Below are positions 1 to 9,957 of a stretch of 64,000 nt of DNA, piece after piece. The notes beneath the pieces are model-generated. The model had not been told where the DNA came from. It was given only the letters and a program-made list of their open reading frames with translations, and ran no database searches. This stretch comes from Zygnema cylindricum (Eukaryota > Streptophyta > Zygnematophyceae > Zygnematales > Zygnemataceae): the NCBI GenBank assembly GCA_037447655.1, contig JBBHKE010003218.1:105711-169710 (forward strand). The letters run 5' to 3'. A program made the translations under genes and the position numbers. Position 1 is the first letter of the stretch; each line of letters opens with the position of its first letter.

Positions 1-285
1 CCATAAAAACGCCTACTTTTGAACTATGATGAACACTAATAGCGATACACAGTGTATGTTTGTTTCGCCACTTAAAACATTTTTTCTCAGTACACACTTG
101 TCGGACTGTTGATCTAACGGTTGCGATTGAAAGGTAAGCTTCTCAGCTTCCAATTGGCGGTCTCAAATTGATAATCGGACAATTGTGTAGGGAGAAAAGA
201 TGTTTTAACTGGCGCGGAAAAATATCAACACCAATAGCGATACACGGTGTAGTTGACCTGGAAACAAAATATGTTTATGTTAAGT
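1..285. repeat. TA-type MITE remnant, left part of a composite repeat
   Basis: Terminal words of the TA-MITE family (CTAATAGCGATACAC...GTGTA) occur near 33-55 and at 233-252. The stretch from about 75 to 210 is a direct copy of 5953-6088, and 253-285 matches 6137-6167. It is therefore one arm of a composite repeat present twice in the first 6.5 kb. No coding potential was recognised. Confidence 0.55.
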
Positions 286-293
286 AAACAAAC

Positions 294-750
294 CATAGTT
301 CAAAAGTAGGTGAAAGTACACCCATACAATATGCCTATTGTACGCAAAAAATACAATATACCCTTAAGACCCATATTGTATTGGCTGCAAAATGAAATAA
401 AATAGTAACAGGGTTGAGTTGCACATCGTTCGATAGAGAATTAAACGTCATGTCTAAATTTTGAAAAACATTCGGACAAAAAAATATTTTTCTCTGAGTT
501 TTGAGGTATTTTTTATATAAACCGTCAGATTTGGACGATCGGAGGGTCGCTGATCAAAGTAGCGACTTAAGAAGGTCACATGAAAAGCCCATAACACAAC
601 TTATGATAGGACTATCGTCAGATTTGGACGATCGGACGGTCGCTGATAAAAGTAGTGACTTAAGAAGATCACATGAAAAGCCCATAACACAACTTACGAT
701 AAAGGCGCCGACAAAAGGCCTACAATTGAAACGCCTACTTTTGAACTATG
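294..750 (-). mobile_element. hAT-like MITE, family 1 (CATAGTTC ends), 8-bp TSD
   Basis: The ends are CATAGTTCAAAAGTAGG and its near-complement ending in GAACTATG. They are flanked by identical 8-bp copies of AAACAAAC (286-293 and 751-758). A paralogous unoccupied site exists at about 6158-6175, where the flanking repeat runs through without the insert. The interior holds two tandem copies of a block of about 90 bp (524-612, 618-704). The 107-codon ORF here is only this repeat read through. Eight-base duplications are typical of the hAT superfamily; no transposase is encoded. Other copies lie at 41014-41321 and 56119-56757. Confidence 0.85.
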
Positions 751-758
751 AAACAAAC

Positions 759-1090
759 TATAAAAAAAAAAAAAACAAACTACATAGAACTGCTTGCAAA
801 TTCAACTTTCTCCTGTTTGCATAGAAAAGAAAGCACCTGTACCAAACAACTTTTGATTAGAGGAGTCGGTGGCCTATGGGCTATGGCAATGAATTGCTCT
901 TCACACCGCTATTAGTGTTGACGTTTTTCAGGCACTAAATTGTCTTTTAACTTTATTGTCAACCGTTGGATTTTTGTTTTTAAGGGAGAAATTGAAAGGT
1001 AACAGCGTCGCCTTTCAATCGTGGTGTCACGATTGAAAATCTGGAATCTGCGTGATGGGAGAAAATACACGCACTAAATAATTGTTTAAA
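759..1090. repeat. Composite repeat, right part
   Basis: This is the continuation of the repeat interrupted by the 294-750 MITE, and is closely similar to 6168-6440. It includes a block starting GGGAGAAATTGAAAGG followed by its partial inverted copy. No gene was recognised. Confidence 0.5.
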
Positions 1091-1712
1091 TATCTTCACC
1101 TTGTCTAAGTTTCATTAAAGGATAGTAAACGGTGTATTCTTTGTTGAATTACGACATTTACATTATCATTTTTATGTTAAGTTATCTCGGCTTTTTAAAC
1201 CATGAAAGCTTGTAATAAACATAAGATAATTGTGTTCATTCTTTTATTAAAATAAGGCTAATAATGCAAGCCATTCTTATTATCCATTTAAGTTTCATTC
1301 TTGAATCATTCGTTGGAAAAAGAATTCACCAAAGACAAGTGAGACACTCACTTGAAATGTCGAAATGAGTTACTTAATCAAAATTCTAACTATAAGTGTT
1401 AGATTTAGGCTGGAGCCTGGTTGTGCATCAACAGCTTAAGGAAATTGATTAGAAGGGAGTTGTTTCATAATGATGCATTTTCTCCATATGTTACAGTATA
1501 TATGACATATATGACAGGTAACTCACTAGCATATATAAACAACATATATGAACAACACATATGAACCGTATACATGGAGCATATCCTTTAATAAATCCAT
1601 TCACTTTATGTTTAAATGTTATGCATAAACAGTGACGATACAATGAATTATTGTGATGTGCATTTGTGGAACGTATAGTTACAGTGCCCATCGTTATTAT
1701 CGTCAATTACAC
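1091..1712. other. AT-rich intergenic stretch
   Basis: Contains short repeats rich in CATATATGA near 1496-1570 and a further MITE-like terminal word (ACAGTGCCCATCG) at 1681. No exon, RNA gene or intact element was recognised. Confidence 0.4.
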
Positions 1713-1929
1713 TACACCGCCAATCGTTATTAGCGTGTAAGTTTTTTTAGCGTATACGAATAATTAGCGTGGTTTACGCTAATTGGGAATTTGAAAATTT
1801 TCGAAGAAATCGTCTATTTTAATTAGGAATTAGGGTTTTTTTTAATAGTGTGGATAATTCTATTTGAAAATAAAAAGAAAAAGCGCGACGGAATTAGTGT
1901 ACACAACGCTAATAACGATTGGCGGTGTA
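1713..1929. mobile_element. TA-type MITE (mariner-like)
   Basis: A 217-bp element with inverted ends TACACCGCCAATCG and CGATTGGCGGTGTA. The ends carry TA, consistent with TA target-site duplication, the hallmark of the Tc1/mariner superfamily. It seems to sit inside an older related MITE whose ends show at 1681 and about 1968-1985. Non-coding. Confidence 0.7.
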
Positions 1930-2848
1930 GTTTTGTCGCGACTTTTTCTGGCCCAAAATCATAAACCACACCGCCCATTGTTATTAGATATACTAATTAT
2001 ATTAGCGTTCATGCAAAATTAGAATGAATGATATACTTTTGTGTAAGGGAATGTGGCGACTTGCAGTCCATGTTATGAAATAGTGTTGGTCACACTATGT
2101 TGTGATTTTTGGGCAAAAAAAGTGGCGACCTAGCTAGTGTTATCAACTTTGGTAACGACTTGCGGTGTAGTGTTGTTAACGTTATAATAACACGGCTGCG
2201 GGGTATTCAATGTGTTAGGGTACAATTGTTTTTAACCAGCGAAGGTTTTGTATTTTATAAAGATTTTGTGGTTTTAAGGCGAATCGTAACAACCTGATAT
2301 TATTTAAGGTTGTAGGTTCATTGTATTAGCGCCCATTAGATTTTTAATCTTAGTGGAATGGCATTCAATCATTATGCCTAAAAACAAAAAATCATATAAG
2401 ATGCAAGTGGACCAAGTAGCAACATTGTTATTTTTTCGTCGTCAAAACTTTGAAAAAAAATACACGCATTATGTTTTCTATTTGTGAAAGCGGTGTTACT
2501 TTATTTAAAAAACATCGTTGACGTGTTTTAAAATAAGTTTGAAGATGACGTGACAGTGGTTCAAAAAACAAAAGACGACAGCTTGTCGAACATCCTAAAT
2601 TCGAAGATGACGCAAAATGTATTATACATGTTTGTGATTTTTTCGTACGGCTATAACTTTAGGAGTACGATGTAAGTTTTTTAGGAAAGCAACAGACAAA
2701 AATCCTTACTCAACCACATAAGCCATTATATTCAGTTCGTAAAAATGATTGTGAACGACAAGTCTGTCTTTAATAGCGTCCATGTGTCAATATCTACAAC
2801 GCTTATGCCATATGAATTTAGAGACCCGCCCAGTTCGGAATACATTAA
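1930..2848. other. Intergenic stretch with MITE debris
   Basis: The first 60 bases are MITE-like (terminal word CACACCGCCCATTG). The rest is AT-rich DNA without recognisable exons. It may include the decayed 3' portion of the hAT transposase gene next to it. Confidence 0.35.
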
Positions 2849-4218
2849 CTATAAAATAAGTAGGTTAATACAACATGATAAACTTGCACAAATCGACGCA
2901 TATTTTTTGTCGTGCAAAGTCAAATGGCGTAAAAATCGTTGTAAACCTTCCCCACATCCAGGCCACCTCTCTCGCAGTCCCTCATCGACTACACCACAAG
3001 TTAGGAAATTGACACAGCCTCTGTCACTCGAACCCAAAACTTCGTGCTCGGAATGTAGCACCTAATTTTAGCCCATTTGCACTGTACATAGGCTTGCCCA
3101 CCCATTCATTAAATTTGTCATCGAACATCATCCACTCCAGGCTCTCTTCAACATCTAATATCCTCTATAGCATAATAAATTTTGTAGGGAACCTAGTCTC
3201 TTTAGGTTTTGGAAGCCAAGTTCAAAATATTTCTTGAACATGGCTACACTCGTGCTATGAATAGTGATGAATGTCATAATTTCTTTTGCCTCTCGGACAG
3301 GTTTGGAGATAAAGGTCAACCTACTCGAACATTCCAACATCACGTCTAGTATACGTGCAATGCATGGCGTCCACGTGATATAAGGGTGATTGCCACGAGC
3401 AACAAGGCTGCAGCCTAGTTCACAAGGGTAGAATCCGTAACAATCTACACCACATTCTCCACCCCTACCGCAAATACTCCTTTTACCAACATCGCACAAA
3501 TGTAGTCAGCGTCCTTCGTTCATCCACTACTGTCCTCTGCCATCAGGAACATGTCACCTTTCGGGGTAACAGCTATAATAATTAACAAAGGACCGGCATC
3601 TACTGCTGTCTACCTGCCTCATGTGATTATGGCACGGGTGACTTTAATGGTTTCCACATAACGTGACAAATCCTTCTTCACATTCGCCTTGGTCTCTAAT
3701 AGGAGAAGATTTCTCATTGCACTACGGATTGGTAACTTGTAATCCACACCTATATCACCAGTCTTTTTCACCGTTGTCTTGAAATATGGATCATCTAAAT
3801 GTTTGAATGGTAATCCATTGGCGTAGAAAGTCGTGGCCCACGCTAGATCTACCTCTTTTTTGTTTTGCATGCTACATGCACTTTGTATTTGCGTCTGAAC
3901 AACTCTTGCCTTGGTCCTTGGAGTCGATGGAAAACTGCACGTGAGTTCATCCTAATCACGAAGTACACATTTCTCATAGGAATTAACCGATTTTCCTTTG
4001 CCATCCGCAATGAACTCCTTTTTCACCTCGGTTGGACACATTGTGCAAGCTCTAATCCCTCCACACTTGACATTTCCAGTAAAATGATTTATGATCCTAG
4101 TTGTTTGGACGGTAAACTTGAAATTATAGTAAATACATACACATAATCGGTTGGCTACTAGAATCCCACCGTCTAGAGCATTCAGGTGGTCCCACTCCTC
4201 TCCTCGAACTCTAGGCAT
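2849..4218 (-). pseudogene. hAT-superfamily transposase (BED + DUF659), degraded
   Basis: Read on the minus strand, three broken reading frames follow the order of a plant hAT transposase. At 4218-3952 lies a BED-finger-like segment (IINHFTGNVKCGGIRAC, then PTEVKK) whose first cysteine pair is damaged. At 3870-3619 is the start of a DUF659 domain (FYANGLPF, then DDPYFKTTV). At 3499-3155 is the DUF659 core (ITWTPCIARILDVMLE, then FISKPVREAKEIMTFI), which in the family precedes the RNase H-fold catalytic region. Downstream, MFDDKFNEW is left of the next block. Frames are separated by stops and shifts, and no C-terminal dimerisation domain is seen. It is a dead autonomous hAT copy. Whether it belongs to the same family as the local hAT-like MITEs is unknown, because its own termini were not found. 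Confidence 0.75.
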
Positions 4219-5130
4219 GGCTGCTTCTTTCTAGTTTGTAACTTATTCCACGACGGCTTCAACGGCAGTTTGAATATCTTACTGCCGTGGCGTCAGTAAT
4301 GGTGTCTTCCTTCAAGATTCGCTTTCAACTCTTCAAGTTTGCATGGCGGCTACTTTTCAAAGATTTGGAGAAGAAGTTCTTGCACATTTTGAACTTACGG
4401 CGCGCAAATAGTGTGGCGCTGCAACGCCTCTTTTTGAAATTGTTCGTACTTGTACGATTAAAATCTGTACATATTTGTGAAATATCTGTTCAATTTACCA
4501 GTATGTGCATCGTAACTTTTTGTCAACTTCCGAACAATTTCCGTAAAAAACTATACAGTTACCATTAATTGTCTGTACGTTTTCCATAAGTTGTCCGTTC
4601 AGTTTACCGAGCAGAAAGTACATCGCGTTTTTTTGCGATTTTTTCAAAAGTCACGTACAATACGTGGAAACTGGAAAAAACGAAAAATGGCACGATTTGA
4701 ACAACTAAGATCCAAACTACAAACGCCATAAAATAACCTTATAATAATGCCAACTTTTACTCCAACTTGTATATTTCTTACGATTTTCAAAACCCACAAG
4801 TGTGTGACTCGACATACGCAGTTAGAATACATCATCCACACTTGAAATAGTGTTTGTGCTAGCTTAGCGTCCACATCACAAAGTAGACACACAATTTGGC
4901 GTTAATTACCTAAATTGGAATACATGTATTTTTTTAATCAGTTCGACACTGGTACGCAAAATTGTGTTATAAACACCAAATTAGAGCCTACACGATTTTT
5001 TCTTGAAGGAGTAACGATGGGCAGTGTAGTCTTCTCAGTTGTAGGCTGTGAAAAACTCAACATCAAAAGAAAAACAAAGTGAATGGAGCCGGGCTTCAAG
5101 AAAGAAATATGAATGATGTACTGTACTGTA
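4219..5130. other. Intergenic stretch
   Basis: AT-rich DNA with no recognised exon or repeat termini. It may include 5' sequence of the hAT element. Confidence 0.3.
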
Positions 5131-6135
5131 CACCATCTATCGCTATTAGTGTTAATGATTTTTTCGCCACTTAGGGTACGGCCCCATGTGGCTAAGTTCG
5201 GGTTTTTTTCTGTCGTTTTCCTTTGAAACTTAGCGCCGTACTGCCTAAGTTGCGACCGTATGATGAAATCGCAACTATGTAGAGTACAATTTGCGTCATT
5301 CTCGAACTTAGGATGCACGGAAATTTGTCGTCTTGTGTTTTTTCGACCCAGTGTCACGTGATCTTCAAACTTATTATAAACCACATCGGCAATGTGTTTT
5401 AAGCAAAGTAAATTTGTTTACACAAATAGAAAAACATATTCCCACGTGTGAAAAGTTTTCAAAAGTTTTTGACGACTGAAAAAGTACAGGGTCGTTTGTT
5501 TTTGTCCGTATGCACCTTGTACGGTTTTTTTTTGCACGGTTCTCGATACTGCAGTGTCATTTCACGCAAAGTTGAAAAATTTGCGAAGGTGAAAATTTTG
5601 CGAAGTCATGGCGGCCGGACAGGAGAGGTTTACGCAAAGGCATGTTGTACAGCCACGACTGCAAGGTTGTACGTCTACAATGTCACGCAATGACATGCGA
5701 CATGCCAAGTCGTTTCAAAAATTACGATGTGTCTTGCAACGCTTCAAAAAGTTTCGAAAATATACGGTGCGGCAAAAACAGATTGTACACGGTGACAACC
5801 ATCACGGGTATTGTCGACGTATACAATCGTCACAAACTTAAGTAACAACATCGAGTATACACATAAAGACACCTGAAATCCGGGTCCGCCGCATCCGCGC
5901 TATAAAACAAAGTAAGTTCTCTAAGTTACAATTACATGGGGCCTTATCCTTAAAAACATATTTTCTCCGTACACACTTGTCGGACTGTTGATCTAACGGT
6001 TGCGATTGAAAGGTAAGCTTCTCAGCTTCCAATTGGCGGTCTCAAATTGATAATCGGACAATTGTGTAGGGAGAAAAGATGTTTTAAGTGGCCGAAAAAA
6101 TATCAACACCAATAGCGATACAAGTAGTTGACCTG
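5131..6135. mobile_element. TA-type MITE split by a Harbinger-like insertion
   Basis: The left arm begins near 5131 with the ATCGCTATTAGTG word and runs TTTTTTCGCCAC up to 5170. The right arm resumes at 5953 with AAAACATATTTTCTCCG and ends near 6125 with CAATAGCGATAC. An intact relative at 11684-11902 shows the two arms joined, which confirms that 5171-5952 is a later insertion. The 3' terminus is damaged. Confidence 0.65.
5174..5949. mobile_element. PIF/Harbinger-like element H1, TSD TTA
   Basis: A 776-bp element with inverted ends GGGTACGGCCCCATGT and ACATGGGGCCTTATCC, flanked by TTA on both sides (5171-5173 and 5950-5952). Three-base TTA/TAA duplications are the signature of PIF/Harbinger. 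It is inserted in a TA-type MITE. The open frames inside (5448-5845 in three frames) overlap one another and match no family I know, so it is called non-autonomous. Confidence 0.75.
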
Positions 6136-6440
6136 GAGACAAAATATGCTTATGCTAAGTAAACAAACTACATAGAACTGCTTGCAAATTCAACTTTCTC
6201 CTGTTTGCATAGAAAAGAAAGCACCTGTACCAAACAACTTTTGATTAGAGGAGTCGGTGACCTATGGCAACGACGTACTCTGCACCCCGCTATTAGCATT
6301 GACTTTTTTCAGGCACCAAATTGTCGGTGGATTTTTGTTTTTAAGGGAGAAATTGAAAGGTAACAGCGTCGCCTTTCAATCGTGGTGTCACGATTGAATA
6401 TCTGGAATCTACGTGATGGGAGACACGCACTAAAAATTGT
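6136..6440. repeat. Second copy of the composite repeat
   Basis: Direct paralogue of 253-285 plus 759-1090, and lacks the hAT-like MITE found there, so it serves as the empty site for that insertion. Confidence 0.6.
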
Positions 6441-6989
6441 TTAAAAAAATGTTTAACACTAAAAGCGATATGGTTAGTGTAGTATTGTGGATAGGACCAA
6501 ACCTTTTTTTCTACATCTCAGTTTTGTACACCGGGGCCATGGGAGGAGAAAGGGGGAAAATCACTACTATGAGACTCATTGTGTTCAATCCAATTAAATA
6601 AGCAGGTGGAAAAAGGTAATTTCTGAATATAACCTTGTAGTTCACTTATCCTCTGGGGAGTTGTTGCATATAATTAACAAAAGGGGGAAAGGTTTAGATA
6701 CTACATCTTGAAAGTACAGTACGCAGTGTTTAAGCTTCAACTAGGTAAGAAGTTGGAAAAATGAAGTAAAATTGTCTTTAAGCTAACCTTATAGTAAGTT
6801 ATTCTTGACGAAGTTATTTCATGCAGGTATAAAGAAGGGGAAAAAGACTTGATATTACATCCACAAAAAGTAAAGCAGTTAATCATTGCGATAACATCGA
6901 ACTCAATGGGAAGGGAATCAATTTTACTTTACACTAAAAATATAGTACACACAAATATTACCGGAAGTGTCACATGCGAGTATATAAGC
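6441..6989. other. Intergenic stretch
   Basis: Low-GC DNA; no exon or bounded element recognised. Confidence 0.3.
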
Positions 6990-7184
6990 TACACAACCCA
7001 CCGCTATTCAAGTCAGTAAATTATAAGCGTTAACACATTGTTGGAATTAACTACACTAGTTTTTTTTTTGCAACGTGGCTCATTTCGGGCCACGTAGCTT
7101 AAGTGTTATTAAAACTCTTTATGATTTCGGGCCAAGAAAACACTCACTCGATTTAGAGTTAACTATAATACAACGGGCAGTGTA
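6990..7184. mobile_element. TA-type MITE (195 bp)
   Basis: Bounded by TACACAACCCACCGCTATT and AACGGGCAGTGTA, with TA at both ends as in the other local TA MITEs. Internally it carries an inverted pair around CACGTGGC-like words. Non-coding. Confidence 0.5.
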
Positions 7185-9654
7185 GTTAGAAGATAAAAGT
7201 GACATCTTGAACTCAAACCAGATGAGAATTGGGAAAGAGGAGAAGACCAGCCTACCTTTGTATTATTTATTGTATAAAAAGAGACTGAGTTTGAAAGGCA
7301 ATATGCCGTTTATATTTTGCTTGTGTTTTAAATTTTACTTGTGTGTATAAGTTGCTTTGAAAAAAAAATCATATAATCAAGTGAAACATTTTAAAACTTT
7401 ACTCTTCTTGCAATCTGATTTTCTAGATTTGCTCAGACCTCTTACAGGATGACTTCAACACTAAATGATAGTGTGAACAAATATCTTTGGAAATCCATTT
7501 AAGGACAAACGAACTAGATATAAAAACCGGACAAGTATAGAAGCGTAACCTTGAGGCGAATTTCTATAACAAAGGAGGTCATAGAAACCAATGCAAGGAA
7601 AATTCTTTCCGTATTCTATAGACTAAGGATTCTGTCAAGAAAATGTGAAAGACACTAAAAATGGCCAAACTTCTGGAGAAGAATTGTGAACCAAGGTTTC
7701 TGCGTTGATTGAATTTCCTCTAGAAAAATTAACTTCAAAAGTTAATATAGTGAAACAGGAGGGAAATTAAGTTACAGAACAAGCAACGGAAAAGACGATA
7801 CTTCAAATATTCCGAAAGTAATCGATTATTTTCAAGAAGGCTCTTCGGTTGTAAAATGAAGCAGGGAACAATCGAGTGTTAGAACAGAACAAGCAATGGA
7901 AAGGAAGATACTAATAAAAAATACCTACAGCTATTAAATTTGTTCTTGTTGGCTTCTTTGTAGTTCACGCCGCACTTCATATACTTGCAGTCTACATTCC
8001 TTCAAACGACGAGGACCAATAAGCCTTCCTCAGCCCTCCTAATAAGCAATGTGACCTTATGTAAATCACATCTTGCCACTATTTGTTTCACATCCTTCTG
8101 TTTTTCACTTTGTTTCATTTCTTGTAGCGGCCTTAAAAAATCACATCTCTATAACGCCCATTGTTAAAGTTCACAACACTCGTCCGGTCGCGACATTTGG
8201 TGGCCGAAATTCATAAAATAGTGTTAATACCATTATCTAAGGAAGTGGACTATAATTTGCCACATTTCCTTGCATTAAAGTAGAGTATAATGTATTATAA
8301 TTTCGTACTAACACTAATAAATCCCTGGTAATCATAGCAATGGGTGTCCAATCACTGTTTTGGTTCACATCCCTTTGCTTTTTGTGTTGCTAATTTTTTG
8401 TGCTTCTGGTCACGTGTCCTGGCCTCCAATCTTGTATGATTCCCTTTTACGGAGCTCCAATATTCCCTTTTACAGAGCTCCAATACTAGCAAGTTTCAGG
8501 TTTCCACACAAAAGTATCATCTTAAGGATCCTCTTCCCTCCGAGGTTCCTCCCTAGGGCTCTTCCTTTCTTTCAGAAATAATGTCTCGGTTTTCCTTCAG
8601 AGGGAAGGATTTAAACCCTCTTTCAAAGATAAATCCTAAGAATGCTATTCCTTTCAAGGGGCATGGTTTGGGTGTGATAGTTCTGAAATCAGTCTGGTTT
8701 GTAGTTTGTCATTGTTAAACTGAATATGTTTAGAGTAACTTTGTTCTTTTTGTTTTGAATATAGCATTTGTTTGAACTCTTATAGGTCCTTTGCTTTCGA
8801 TTTGTTCCACTTTCGTTGTGTACAATCTGTTTGTCTATTCATCGGTCTCTTTTGCCTTTTACTCAGATGGTTTACCATCGCGCTTTTTAATTCAATCTGC
8901 TTTTTTTTTGCCTTCTACTTCCTGTTTATACTTGGATGGATTCCCGTGTCGCGAGCTTTCTCATTTATGTTACCATAATTTATATAAAATCAAGAAGGTC
9001 AATTTATATTGGTAGCAAGACGAAATGCTTCTACTCAACAGACCAAATGGGATAAGAATTATATCATTTTCTAACCGGGCTTGTTGAAAACAACTTTAAA
9101 CTGAAAGCAATACTTTACAATAGTTTAAATTATTGAAGAGCTATCCTCTTGTGTTCCTCAAATTTTCCCAACAACTGTAGCTCTGAGTACCATTCCAACT
9201 GTACATTTAAAGAACGAGGGTCGCCCTTATAGCTGATTATGGATGTCACATAGACGATGGTCCATAGTTTCTGAACACAAACCAAAGACAAACATAAAAA
9301 AGTTTATTTGTGCGACATCTCTTTATGCCTCTATATAGCCCTGGAACCCAAGAAGCACATTTAATACATACGTAAATTTATACAAGCGCCGGCATATTCC
9401 GATAACTCAACATTTTTTGACGCTGCTTTTTACCCTCTCTATGGGAAGAATTACCAAAAAAGTTGCAAAAATACCTTTGTAAAATAATCAAAGAAACAAC
9501 AACAACTCTCACATTCATGAAAAAATCTGCAGCATCAAAGCTTAAGCCGGCTTTCTCCCTCGTGGTTCAGAATCAATTTCAGCCCTCACCGTGCTTTCCT
9601 CTCATTACCTTCACCTTGAAGATTAGAAAGGGATGTGTCACGACTCGATCTAAA
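7185..9654. other. Intergenic stretch without recognised gene
   Basis: AT-rich. The short ORFs at 8360-9015 are hydrophobic and low in complexity, overlap in several frames and match no family I know. A weak TA-MITE-like segment covers about 8155-8350 (ATAACGCCCATTGTTA at its left). Confidence 0.35.
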
Positions 9655-9957
9655 CTTAGGAAAAAAGTGTGTCTTGAGTCGAGTTAAAAAAAGATTGTGC
9701 CTTGAGTCGAGTTAAAAAAGAGTGTGTCTTGAGTCGAGTTAAAAAAGAGTGTGTCTTGAGTCGAGTTAAAAAAGAGTGTGCCTTGAGTCAAGTTAAAAAA
9801 GAGTGTGTCTTGAGTCGAGTTAAAAAAGAGTGTGTCTTGAGTCGAGTTGAAAAAGAGTGTGTCTTGAGTCGAGTAAAAAAAGAGAGTGTCTTTAGTCGAG
9901 TTAAAAAAGAGTGTCTTGAGTCAAGTTAAAAAAGAGTGTGTCTTGAGTCAAGATAAA
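9655..9957. repeat. 27-bp minisatellite overlapping the 3' end of the YjbQ-like gene
   Basis: About ten to eleven tandem copies of a 27-base unit built around CTTGAGTCGAGTTAAAAAAG, with small variations (CGAG/CAAG, one 24-base unit). Because 27 is a multiple of three, the plus strand gives an open frame repeating SRVKKECVL, which is an artefact. On the minus strand every unit carries a TAA, and the first unit met supplies the stop codon of the upstream gene. Confidence 0.9.

Noticed and set aside
501-824. 107-codon ORF
   Set aside because: Lies across an hAT-like MITE and its internal duplication; no codon bias or homology.
9702-9929. Repetitive 75-codon ORF of SRVKKECVL units
   Set aside because: It is the 27-bp minisatellite read in frame; the real coding strand is the opposite one, ending in the first unit.
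9655-9957. CRISPR array
   Set aside because: Contiguous repeats with no unique spacers in a eukaryotic genome; the same holds for 38238-38485.
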